Assembly (NCBI RefSeq): GCF_032678705.1
Contig: NZ_JAVTSS010000002.1
Coordinates: 1,798,001-1,862,000, forward strand
Direction: 5' to 3'
DNA length: 64,000 nucleotides
Source of the DNA: Pedobacter frigiditerrae
GTDB lineage: Bacteria; Bacteroidota; Bacteroidia; Sphingobacteriales; Sphingobacteriaceae
The notes beneath the pieces are model-generated. The model did no database searches. It was not told the DNA's origin and worked only from the letters and a program-made list of their open reading frames with translations. The translations under genes and the position numbers were made by a program. Below are positions 22,895 to 30,523 of the stretch, in pieces; within the stretch, counting starts at the first letter, position 1; each line of letters begins with the position of its first letter.

Positions 22895-24631
22895 TTAAAT
22901 ATTTTGTTTTTTCTTCTCTGCTAAAATATATTCTGCTGTTCTCATGGCTAGTGCTAAAATTGTCCAAGTGGCATTTTTATCTCCTTGCTGAACAAATGGA
23001 GCTGCATCTACTACAAATAAGTTTTTACAATCATGTGCCTGACAATATTTGTTCAAGGCCGAATTTTTTGGGTCATCACCCATTCTAATTGTACCAACCT
23101 CGTGAATAATTTTTCCTGGCGCTTCAAGCCCATAATTGCTTTCGGCACCTTCAATTTTTGAAGTAACAACAGCACCCATTTCTTTCATGATAGATAAAAA
23201 TGTTTCTTGCATGTGTTTAGCCTGAAGAATTTCTTCTTTAGCCCATTTATAATGAAATCTTAAAACAGGAATTCCGTATTTGTCAACTACATTAGGGTCT
23301 ATTTCACAATAGTTATCTTCTCGTGCTATTGCAGTTCCACGCCCTGCCATACTTACACCTGTGCCGTACAGACGACGATAATCATCCTTTAGCGATACAC
23401 CATAACCACCAGCTTCTTTCATTTTGCCATTTCTGTCAGGAACTAATCCATTTTGAGTTGGTACATTACCTCCAAAGCCATACGATGGCATACGCATTCC
23501 ACCCCCATATTCAATATGATAACCTCTAGGGAAATCCAATTTTTTATTATCATTCCACCAAGGCGAGTAGATGTGGACACTTCCAAGACCGTCTTCATTA
23601 TATCTTTTTCTATCCATTAACTGAGGAAGGAAGCCAGATACACTTGCACCAGTTGAATCATGTAAATATTTTCCAACTACACCGCTATTATTGGCTAGAC
23701 CATTTTGATGATGAGATGATTTCGAGTTCAATAGAATTCTAGCTGATTCGCATGCGCTAGCCCCCAGAATTACTAGTTTTGCATTTACCTGATATTCTTG
23801 TAAATCTTTTCTGTTTACATAAGAAACACCTTTTGCCAATCCATCTTTATCTGTAATTACTTCTCTAACCATTGCATCGGTTATTACTGTCAAATTACCC
23901 GTACTCACAGCAGGAATTACTAAGCATGATGAGGCAGAAAAATCACCATAAACTTTACAACCTCTTCCACATTGTCCGCAATAAAAGCAAGGTGCACGGT
24001 CTTTGTTTCCTTTAATTTCTTCAGTCATTACTGCACCACGACCAGTAATTACAGGTACACCAGCTTTTTCAGCACCTTTTTTAATTAATAGCTCGTGTAA
24101 TCTTGGTTTTGGAGGCTTCATAAAAATGCCATCTGGTTCATTTTCAATACCTTCTGCAGTGCCATAAATACCAATCATTCTGTCCACTTTGTCATAAAAT
24201 GGTTTTAAATCAGCATAAGTTATAGGCCATGGGTCTGTTAAACCATCAGTAGGTTTAAAATCTATTGGACCCATTCTTAAAGAAATCCTTCCCCAATGAT
24301 TTGTACGACCACCAAGCATCCGCGACCTAAACCACTCGAATTCTGTTTTGTCTTTCGTTGTATAAGGTTCACCTTCTAATTGCCAACCTCCATAAGAAGC
24401 ATCAAAATCGCCAAAAGGGCGTACTGTACCAGCTCCACGACGAGGAGATTCCCAAGGCCACTTTAGTTGATGGGCATCTATTCTTGGGTCGAAATATTGA
24501 CCAGCTTCTAGCATTAGTACTTTTTGTCCGGCATTTGCCAGAACATAGGCCGCCATACCTCCTCCAGCACCAGAGCCAACAACTATGGCATCATAAACGG
24601 TGGAAGACTTTTTTATTTGAAAGTCGCTCAT
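22895..24631 (-). CDS. GMC-family FAD dehydrogenase, Cys-rich type
   Basis: The 578-residue protein starts with an FAD-binding Rossmann motif (DAIVVGSGAGGGMAAYVLAN, residues 14-33) and has GMC features, including GGRTNHWGR (108-116) and a C-terminal KNLFVVDAAPFVQQGDKNAT segment. Residues 215-225 contain C-x2-C-x2-C-x3-C, which may hold an iron-sulfur cluster as in the bacterial FAD-glucose dehydrogenase catalytic subunit. It has no signal peptide, so export would depend on its Tat-bearing partner directly downstream. It probably oxidises a sugar or polyol in the periplasm; the substrate and electron acceptor are unknown, and no cytochrome subunit is nearby. Confidence 0.85.
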   Translation of the reverse strand: MSDFQIKKSSTVYDAIVVGSGAGGGMAAYVLANAGQKVLMLEAGQYFDPRIDAHQLKWPWESPRRGAGTVRPFGDFDASYGGWQLEGEPYTTKDKTEFEWFRSRMLGGRTNHWGRISLRMGPIDFKPTDGLTDPWPITYADLKPFYDKVDRMIGIYGTAEGIENEPDGIFMKPPKPRLHELLIKKGAEKAGVPVITGRGAVMTEEIKGNKDRAPCFYCGQCGRGCKVYGDFSASSCLVIPAVSTGNLTVITDAMVREVITDKDGLAKGVSYVNRKDLQEYQVNAKLVILGASACESARILLNSKSSHHQNGLANNSGVVGKYLHDSTGASVSGFLPQLMDRKRYNEDGLGSVHIYSPWWNDNKKLDFPRGYHIEYGGGMRMPSYGFGGNVPTQNGLVPDRNGKMKEAGGYGVSLKDDYRRLYGTGVSMAGRGTAIAREDNYCEIDPNVVDKYGIPVLRFHYKWAKEEILQAKHMQETFLSIMKEMGAVVTSKIEGAESNYGLEAPGKIIHEVGTIRMGDDPKNSALNKYCQAHDCKNLFVVDAAPFVQQGDKNATWTILALAMRTAEYILAEKKKQNI

Positions 24632-24649
24632 TATAAATGGTTAGAATTA

Positions 24650-24678
24650 TTGTTATCCTAATTTAAAGGTTAATTTTG
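24650..24678 (+). promoter_or_regulatory. Likely promoter of the methyltransferase gene
   Basis: TTG at 24650-24652 and TAATTTTG at 24671-24678 are separated by 18 bases, close to the Bacteroidota consensus. The start of transcription would fall about 65 bases before the ATG at 24748. Confidence 0.45.
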
Positions 24679-24747
24679 TGAAATGGAAACGTTAAGGCTA
24701 TAATTTTAATAATGTAGCCTTAATGTTAGGTAAATCGATTTATTTAT

Positions 24748-25950
24748 ATGAGCAATAGTGATATTCTGTTAAAGTTTGCAAACCTTTTAAAAACTAGCAT
24801 AGCTGATAAAAACCTAGTGAAATTATCTCTAGGAAATTATCAAGGTAATGACAAGGATTTGAAAAACCTGTATGTGAAGTTGGTTAAAATTAAAAGAGTT
24901 GATATGTTGTCTTTTAATTATAGATATAAAACTAGAGACATATTTAAAAATTTAGCACTTGAGGAAGGCTCAGGTTTAATCATCAACCTGCTAAGTAATG
25001 ATTTTAAGATTGCAACCTTATTCACTACAAACAAGGAGGTGATAATTGAACACGATAAAAAGGGTTTGATTAAGTTACGTGAAAGAGAATTGAATGTGAA
25101 ATTAGAGCCAAAACTTACTCACGATAAGGAGAAAAAAAGATTGATTAAGCCAACGGCTAATAGTTATCTTCATTCTTTAAAAATTACAGATGCTGATGGA
25201 AATGTATTTAAAAATGCTCAAGATAAATACAAACAGATTAATCGATACATTGAAATTTTAAGCTCATTAATTAAAGAATTACCTGAAGGAACTATTAAGA
25301 ATGTTGTAGATATGGGTTCGGGTAAAGGTTATTTAACTTTTGCTTTGTATGATTACCTTCATCAACAATTGAAATTAAAGGCCAAGGTAACAGGAGTTGA
25401 GTTTAGGGAAGATTTAGTGAATTTATGTAATGATATTGCCAAGCAAGTCAATTTTGAGCAATTGCATTTTGTTGAAGGAACAATTGAAGATTATAAAGTA
25501 AAAGAAATTAATTTATTGATTGCTTTACATGCTTGCGACATGGCAACGGATGATGCGATTTTTAAAGGTATAAATGCAGGTGCTGAATTAATTGTTGTTG
25601 CACCTTGCTGCCATAAACAGGTTAGACGAGAAATTGAAAAACACAAAGTTAAAAATGATGTTTCTTTTTTAACTAAATATGGGATTTTCTTAGAACGCCA
25701 AGCCGAAATGGTTACTGATGGCATTAGAGCATTAATTTTAGAGTATTACGGTTATAAAACCAAGGTATTCGAATTTATTTCTGATGCGCATACGCCGAAA
25801 AATGTTTTGGTGGTAGGAGTGAAGAAAGCCGAAAGCCCAAAGACTAAAGACCAAAGTGAAAAGAAAAAAGAAATCCTACAAAAAATAAAAGAGACTAAAG
25901 CTTATTTTGGGATTGATTACCATCATTTGGAAAGATTGTTGGGTTTGTAA
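24748..25950 (+). CDS. Class I SAM-dependent methyltransferase (Methyltransf_32-like)
   Basis: The 400-residue protein has a SAM-binding motif VVDMGSGKGYLTFAL (186-200). It also has the segment HACDMATDDAIFKG then VVAPCCHKQVRREIEKH (about 283-299), typical of the PF13679 group that includes RRNAD1/METTL25-like proteins. The N-terminal half is an uncharacterised domain, possibly substrate recognition. Members are suspected RNA methyltransferases; the target is unknown here. It stands alone, divergent from the GMC pair, with a plausible promoter. Confidence 0.8.
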   Translation: MSNSDILLKFANLLKTSIADKNLVKLSLGNYQGNDKDLKNLYVKLVKIKRVDMLSFNYRYKTRDIFKNLALEEGSGLIINLLSNDFKIATLFTTNKEVIIEHDKKGLIKLRERELNVKLEPKLTHDKEKKRLIKPTANSYLHSLKITDADGNVFKNAQDKYKQINRYIEILSSLIKELPEGTIKNVVDMGSGKGYLTFALYDYLHQQLKLKAKVTGVEFREDLVNLCNDIAKQVNFEQLHFVEGTIEDYKVKEINLLIALHACDMATDDAIFKGINAGAELIVVAPCCHKQVRREIEKHKVKNDVSFLTKYGIFLERQAEMVTDGIRALILEYYGYKTKVFEFISDAHTPKNVLVVGVKKAESPKTKDQSEKKKEILQKIKETKAYFGIDYHHLERLLGL

Positions 25951-26282
25951 TTAAGGGGCTAAAGCCAATATGTTTTGTCTCAAATCCGTTGGCTGAAGCC
26001 AACGGCAATGAAATATAAGTTCAAGAAATGTTTTAAAGTCTAATCATTACTTACGGTTTTTTGTAGGTATTGTTATATGCTTTAGCCACGGTTTTGCATT
26101 TTAGCACAAACCTTTGTAATTTAAACCTGATGGTAGCGAAAATACTTTTTACCAAGTCCCGATTTATCGGGATTTAGGGGGAAAAAGATTGTAGCGAACA
26201 GCAGGACTACAAATCCGAAGAATTACTGACATTCTTTTTCAAAAACCACAAGTCTTAAATTTCTCTGCCTTTTGACTTATTT
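25951..26282. repeat. Repeat-filled gap between methyltransferase gene and dnaK
   Basis: No gene is seen in the 472 bases from 25951 to 26422. CCGTTGGCTGAAGCCAACGG (about 25987-26006) is a near-perfect hairpin of a kind common in related genomes. Bases 26121-26206 are a mosaic repeat in reverse orientation: 'ttaaacctgatggtagcgaaa' at the left, CCCGATTTATCGGG in the middle, 'aaaaagattgtagcgaac' and 'agcaggact' at the right. Further right come 'attactga' (about 26222) and 'ctttttcaaa' (about 26235), the family's right-hand flank. Confidence 0.6.
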
Positions 26283-26297
26283 CTGACAACGTGTCAG
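26283..26297. promoter_or_regulatory. Perfect palindrome upstream of dnaK
   Basis: CTGACA (26283-26288), three bases, and TGTCAG (26292-26297) form a perfect inverted repeat 126 bases before the dnaK start. Size and spacing suit a protein-binding operator. It is not CIRCE (TTAGCACTC-N9-GAGTGCTAA). A TGGCAC-N5-TTGT (26363-26377) nearer the gene resembles a sigma-54 site with one key mismatch (GC to GT). Confidence 0.4.
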
Positions 26298-26422
26298 CAC
26301 TAATTGCTTGCTTTTTTTACATTTTAACAGTCTTTTAAACGTTATTTCTGCCAAAACCCATTTGGCACATTGCTTGTTATTACCGATGTAAACAATAAAA
26401 TTTTAAAGAAATACATAATAAA

Positions 26423-28324
26423 ATGGGAAAAATAATTGGTATAGACTTAGGAACAACAAACTCTTGCGTTTCTGTAATGGAAGGTAACGAACCTGTAGTT
26501 ATAGCCAACAGTGAGGGTAAACGTACAACGCCATCTATTGTTGCTTTTGCAGAAAACGGCGAGCGTAAAGTGGGTGAACCTGCTAAACGTCAGGCGATAA
26601 CGAACCCTACAAAAACAATTTATTCTATTAAACGCTTTATGGGTTCTAGCTTTGCTGAAGTTTCGAAAGAAGTTGGTAGAGTACCTTATAAAGTAGTTAA
26701 AGGTGATAACAACACGCCACGTGTTGAAATTGACGACCGTAAATACACTCCACAAGAGATTTCTGCAATGATTTTGCAGAAAATGAAAAAAACGGCTGAA
26801 GATTTCTTAGGCCAAGAAGTTACTGAAGCAGTTATTACTGTTCCGGCATATTTTAACGATGCACAACGTCAGGCTACAAAAGAGGCTGGTGAAATTGCTG
26901 GTTTAACGGTAAAACGTATCATTAACGAGCCAACTGCAGCTGCTTTAGCTTATGGTTTAGATAAAGCACACAAAGACATGAAAATTGTTGTGTTTGACTG
27001 TGGTGGTGGTACACATGATGTTTCTGTATTAGAATTAGGTGATGGCGTTTTTGAAGTAAAATCTACTGATGGTGATACACACTTAGGTGGTGATGATTTT
27101 GACCATGTAATTATCGATTGGTTAGCTTCTGAATTCTTGACTGAAAACGGAATGGATTTGGCTAAAGACCCAATGGCTTTACAACGTTTAAAAGAAGCTG
27201 CTGAAAAAGCTAAAATTGAGTTATCTAGCACTACTTCAACAGAAATTAACTTACCATATATTACTGCTGATGCTAGCGGACCAAAACACTTAGTTAGAAC
27301 TTTAAGCCGTGCTAAATTTGAGCAATTGGCTGGAGATTTAATTAAACGTACTATTGACCCATGTAAATCTGCTTTGAAAAATGCTGGTTTAAAAGTTGGT
27401 GATATCGACGAAATTATCTTAGTAGGTGGTTCAACTCGTATTCCTGCAATTCAGGATGCTGTTAAAGCTTTCTTCGGTAAAGAGCCTTCTAAAGGTGTAA
27501 ATCCTGATGAAGTTGTGGCAATTGGTGCTGCTATTCAAGGTGGTGTTTTAACTGGTGAGGTTAAAGATGTATTGTTATTAGATGTTACTCCACTTTCTTT
27601 AGGAATTGAAACTATGGGTGGTGTAATGACTAAATTAATTGAAGCAAATACAACTATTCCTTCTAAAAAAGCAGAAACTTTCTCTACAGCTGCTGATAAT
27701 CAGCCTTCGGTAGAAATCCATATTTTACAAGGTGAGCGTCCTATGGCTGCTCAAAACCGTACAATTGGTCGTTTCATTTTAGACGGAATTCCACCTGCAC
27801 CTCGTGGTGTGCCTCAAGTAGAAGTTGCTTTTGACATTGATGCGAACGGTATTTTACACGTAAGCGCTAAAGATAAAGCTACTGGTAAAGAGCAAAAAAT
27901 CCGTATTGAAGCGTCTTCTGGTTTAACTGATGAAGAAATCAAGAAAATGAAAGAAGAAGCTGAAGCAAATGCAGAATCTGATGCTAAGCAAAAAGAAGAA
28001 GCAGATAAAATTAACGGTGCTGATGCTTTAATTTTCTCTACTGAGAAACAATTAAAAGAGTTTGGTGATAAATTATCTGCTGATAAAAAAGCGCCAATCG
28101 AAGCTGGTTTAGAGAAATTAAAAGCAGCTCATTTGTCTCGTAACTTTGCAGATATCGATGCGGCTCAAGAAGAATTGCAAGCTGCATGGAACGTAGCGTC
28201 AGAAGAAATGTACAAAGCTGGTGAGCAACCTCAAGGTGATGCACCACAAGCTGATGCACAACAAGGTGGCGATACGGTTACTGATGTTGATTTTGAAGAA
28301 GTAAAAGACGAAGAGAAGAAATAA
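26423..28324 (+). CDS. dnaK: Chaperone DnaK (Hsp70)
   Basis: DnaK binds unfolded hydrophobic segments in an ATP-driven cycle with DnaJ and GrpE. The 633 residues show the phosphate-binding loop MGKIIGIDLGTTNSCVSVME, DCGGGTHDVSVLELG near 195, the IGGSTRIP-like LVGGSTRIPAIQDAV near 337, the linker DVLLLDVTPLSLGIE near 386-400, the substrate domain and a flexible Gln/Ala/Asp tail ending DFEEVKDEEKK. It stands alone; no grpE or dnaJ is adjacent. Upstream are a palindrome and a possible sigma-54-like site. Confidence 0.98.
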   Translation: MGKIIGIDLGTTNSCVSVMEGNEPVVIANSEGKRTTPSIVAFAENGERKVGEPAKRQAITNPTKTIYSIKRFMGSSFAEVSKEVGRVPYKVVKGDNNTPRVEIDDRKYTPQEISAMILQKMKKTAEDFLGQEVTEAVITVPAYFNDAQRQATKEAGEIAGLTVKRIINEPTAAALAYGLDKAHKDMKIVVFDCGGGTHDVSVLELGDGVFEVKSTDGDTHLGGDDFDHVIIDWLASEFLTENGMDLAKDPMALQRLKEAAEKAKIELSSTTSTEINLPYITADASGPKHLVRTLSRAKFEQLAGDLIKRTIDPCKSALKNAGLKVGDIDEIILVGGSTRIPAIQDAVKAFFGKEPSKGVNPDEVVAIGAAIQGGVLTGEVKDVLLLDVTPLSLGIETMGGVMTKLIEANTTIPSKKAETFSTAADNQPSVEIHILQGERPMAAQNRTIGRFILDGIPPAPRGVPQVEVAFDIDANGILHVSAKDKATGKEQKIRIEASSGLTDEEIKKMKEEAEANAESDAKQKEEADKINGADALIFSTEKQLKEFGDKLSADKKAPIEAGLEKLKAAHLSRNFADIDAAQEELQAAWNVASEEMYKAGEQPQGDAPQADAQQGGDTVTDVDFEEVKDEEKK

Positions 28325-28332
28325 GTCTTTTA

Positions 28333-28362
28333 GTCCGAAAGTCGGAGGTCCGAAAGTCCGAA
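28333..28362. repeat. GTCCGAAAGTC word repeat after dnaK
   Basis: GTCCGAAAG occurs twice and a related AGTCGGAGG lies between them. It is a short member of the word-like repeat set and lies directly before the dnaK terminator. Confidence 0.5.
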
Positions 28363-28372
28363 GATAAAATAT

Positions 28373-28411
28373 AAAAAGCGTTGCTGATTAATTTCAGTGA
28401 CGCTTTTTTGA
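28373..28411 (+). terminator. Intrinsic terminator of dnaK
   Basis: AAAAAGCGTTGCTG pairs with CAGTGACGCTTTTTT across an eight-base loop, with small mismatches, followed by a T-run. It lies about 50 bases after the dnaK stop. Confidence 0.75.
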
Positions 28412-28521
28412 TTAAAACTATTGTTAGTTTTGAGTTTTGATGAGAGCTCATTATGACAAAGTTTTACACTGCTGTCAGGTTATTTAACAACGAGAAATGT
28501 CTTAGGAGCTATATCATGAAA

Positions 28522-29592
28522 TTAAAGACACTCTTCAATTATTCCTTGGAGAATCTTTTCATTTTCAAATAATTCATTTAACAATTTGAATTGGTTCTTG
28601 GCTCTATCAAGATTTTGTAGAGAATAAGAAATTGGATAATAGGTGTTGCCGCTTAAATAATCTGTTAAAAATCTCAATGCTTGCATATAAACTATGTATT
28701 TTCCAGAAAATAAGATCAACCCTTTTTCAGTTTCTGTTAAAGAGCCTTTCATTTCTGATAAATAGCCCTTAATAGTTGCTTTAAAATAATCTAACCTAAT
28801 TTTGATTTTATTTAAATCTGTTTCGTTTTCAGAGAAGGCACAAAGATAAGTTCGCATCATGTCTCCTAAATCTGATATAAATTTACCAGGCATTAAAGTG
28901 TCTAAATCTATAACACAGACACCTTCAAAATTTTCTTCTTTTAGAAGAACGTTGCTGATTTTTGTATCATGATGCATTACACGATTTGGGAAATCTCTGT
29001 TATGCTCATAAGAATAATAGTAATCTATAATGAAATGATGATGTAGAGCGGTTTGAATTTCGTGATTTGCTCTCTCTTTTAATTCATTTGTAGACTTGCT
29101 TAAGGCAAAAGTAAATTGCTCATATCGCCAGCCTAGGTCGTGGAAACTGGGTATTGTTGGTTTTAAAGTTGAAGTATCAAAATTGTTCAATAGCCTACTT
29201 AATTTGCCAAATTGTTTGGAAGCTTCATAGGCCTGTTTAGTGTCAGATAGAGTATCAAATGCAATAGTATTTTTTACAAATGGGAGCAAGCGCCAATATT
29301 CATTTTGATATTGAAACATTAATTCCCCATTCAAAGCAGCAATTGGGGCTGGAAATAAATAATCTGGAAAATTTGATTTTAAATAATCTTCGACTAATTT
29401 AATATTATTTGCTATAGTAAATGGGTCCTTAAAAACTTGAGTGTTGATATTTTGTAAGATGTACTTTTCATCACTATGTGTAGAAAGCAAATAGGTTCGG
29501 TTTATATGACCCGAACCTATTTGGTGTAAAGCAACAGCTTCAAAATTATAACCGTAAGCTTTTAATATATTTTCATCAATGTTTAGCTCCAT
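28522..29592 (-). CDS. NahK-like anomeric sugar kinase (APH fold)
   Basis: The 356-residue protein has the aminoglycoside-phosphotransferase/choline-kinase fold. The catalytic loop is MHHDTKISNVLL (206-217, catalytic Asp209) and the metal site is VCVIDLDTLMPG (Asp229/Asp231). The overall pattern, from GSGHINRTYLL and YILQNINTQVF to MQALRFLTDYLSGNTYY, closely follows N-acetylhexosamine 1-kinase (NahK) of bifidobacteria. It should phosphorylate a free sugar or amino sugar at C1. It overlaps the NDP-sugar synthase gene by ten bases, so the product is likely passed directly to that enzyme. Aminoglycoside resistance is not implied. Confidence 0.8.
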   Translation of the reverse strand: MELNIDENILKAYGYNFEAVALHQIGSGHINRTYLLSTHSDEKYILQNINTQVFKDPFTIANNIKLVEDYLKSNFPDYLFPAPIAALNGELMFQYQNEYWRLLPFVKNTIAFDTLSDTKQAYEASKQFGKLSRLLNNFDTSTLKPTIPSFHDLGWRYEQFTFALSKSTNELKERANHEIQTALHHHFIIDYYYSYEHNRDFPNRVMHHDTKISNVLLKEENFEGVCVIDLDTLMPGKFISDLGDMMRTYLCAFSENETDLNKIKIRLDYFKATIKGYLSEMKGSLTETEKGLILFSGKYIVYMQALRFLTDYLSGNTYYPISYSLQNLDRAKNQFKLLNELFENEKILQGIIEECL

Positions 29593-30482
29593 AAATTTTC
29601 TGGATAAGCTCCATCTTTTACAAGCTGATCTATACTCGCTTGAACAAATGGTTTATCTTCTTTATAAGTAACACCAAACCATTGATTTGGGGTAGGCACT
29701 ACTTTAAAAGCTGCAGTATTATTTTTAACTAGGTTTTCTCCTATTAATGGAATAAAAAATTCTGCTTTAGGTTTGTCTTTATTAGCTAAGGCAAACTCTT
29801 TAAATAACTCTTCAGTTATGTTAAAAACAGCAGGGGTAAAGCCCCAGAAATTCATTGAAACAGGAGTTTCAAATGCTAATGGATATTTCTTGTCATCTTC
29901 TTCATAAACAATGCTATCACCATCTTGAAAAACTTTGGTACGTTCTACAATTTCGGTTAAGTTACCAGCATCATCAACTTTACAAACTCCACGAGAAACA
30001 GCGCCAAAGTCTGATAAGGTTTTACCAATTTGATAACCGATAATTGAGAAATTGCTATCATTTGCTTCTTCATTCAAGAAATCAACCATTTTTTTATAGG
30101 CATCAAACCCATAAAAATCATCTGCATTAATAACACAAAAAGGCTCTTTTACAACCTTTCTCCCTGATAAGATAGCATGAGCAGTACCCCAAGGTTTTTC
30201 TCTATAAATTTCCTCTTCAATGCCGAATTGTTTTAAATCGAAGTTTTGAAAAACATAATCAGTTTCAATTTTTCCTTTAAGTTTAGCATCGAAAATACTT
30301 CTAAAGTTTTCTACAAATTCTTCTTTAATAATAAATACAACCTTGCCAAAACCAGCTTTAATTGCATCATATATTGAATAATCGATAATGGTTTCGCCGT
30401 TTGGGCCAAAGCCATCTATTTGTTTCATACTTCCGTAACGGCTTGCCATACCTGCAGCCAGAATTAGTAAGGTAGGTTTCAT
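29583..30482 (-). CDS. Sugar-1-phosphate nucleotidyltransferase
   Basis: The 299-residue protein is an NTP_transferase (PF00483-like). The nucleotide loop is TLLILAAGMASRYGSMKQID (4-23), a variant of the usual GxGTRxxPxT..K. The metal motif is INADDFYG (118-125), with KPWGTAHAIL (96-105). It joins a sugar 1-phosphate to a nucleotide, giving an NDP-sugar. The gene lies upstream of the NahK-like kinase with a ten-base overlap, so the pair looks like a salvage route from free sugar to activated sugar. The sugar and nucleotide cannot be read from the sequence. Confidence 0.85.
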   Translation of the reverse strand: MKPTLLILAAGMASRYGSMKQIDGFGPNGETIIDYSIYDAIKAGFGKVVFIIKEEFVENFRSIFDAKLKGKIETDYVFQNFDLKQFGIEEEIYREKPWGTAHAILSGRKVVKEPFCVINADDFYGFDAYKKMVDFLNEEANDSNFSIIGYQIGKTLSDFGAVSRGVCKVDDAGNLTEIVERTKVFQDGDSIVYEEDDKKYPLAFETPVSMNFWGFTPAVFNITEELFKEFALANKDKPKAEFFIPLIGENLVKNNTAAFKVVPTPNQWFGVTYKEDKPFVQASIDQLVKDGAYPENLWS

Positions 30483-30523
30483 TAAAATAATTTTTTTGAT
30501 TAGGATTTTTTCAAATATAAGTT

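Noticed and set aside
22893..22967. N-terminal extension of the gluconate dehydrogenase subunit 3-like protein
   Set aside because: It lies within the GMC gene and would bury a clear Tat/lipoprotein signal; the start at 22892 is preferred.
28522..29592. Aminoglycoside resistance kinase
   Set aside because: It shares only the fold; sequence order and the overlap with an NDP-sugar synthase point to a sugar kinase.
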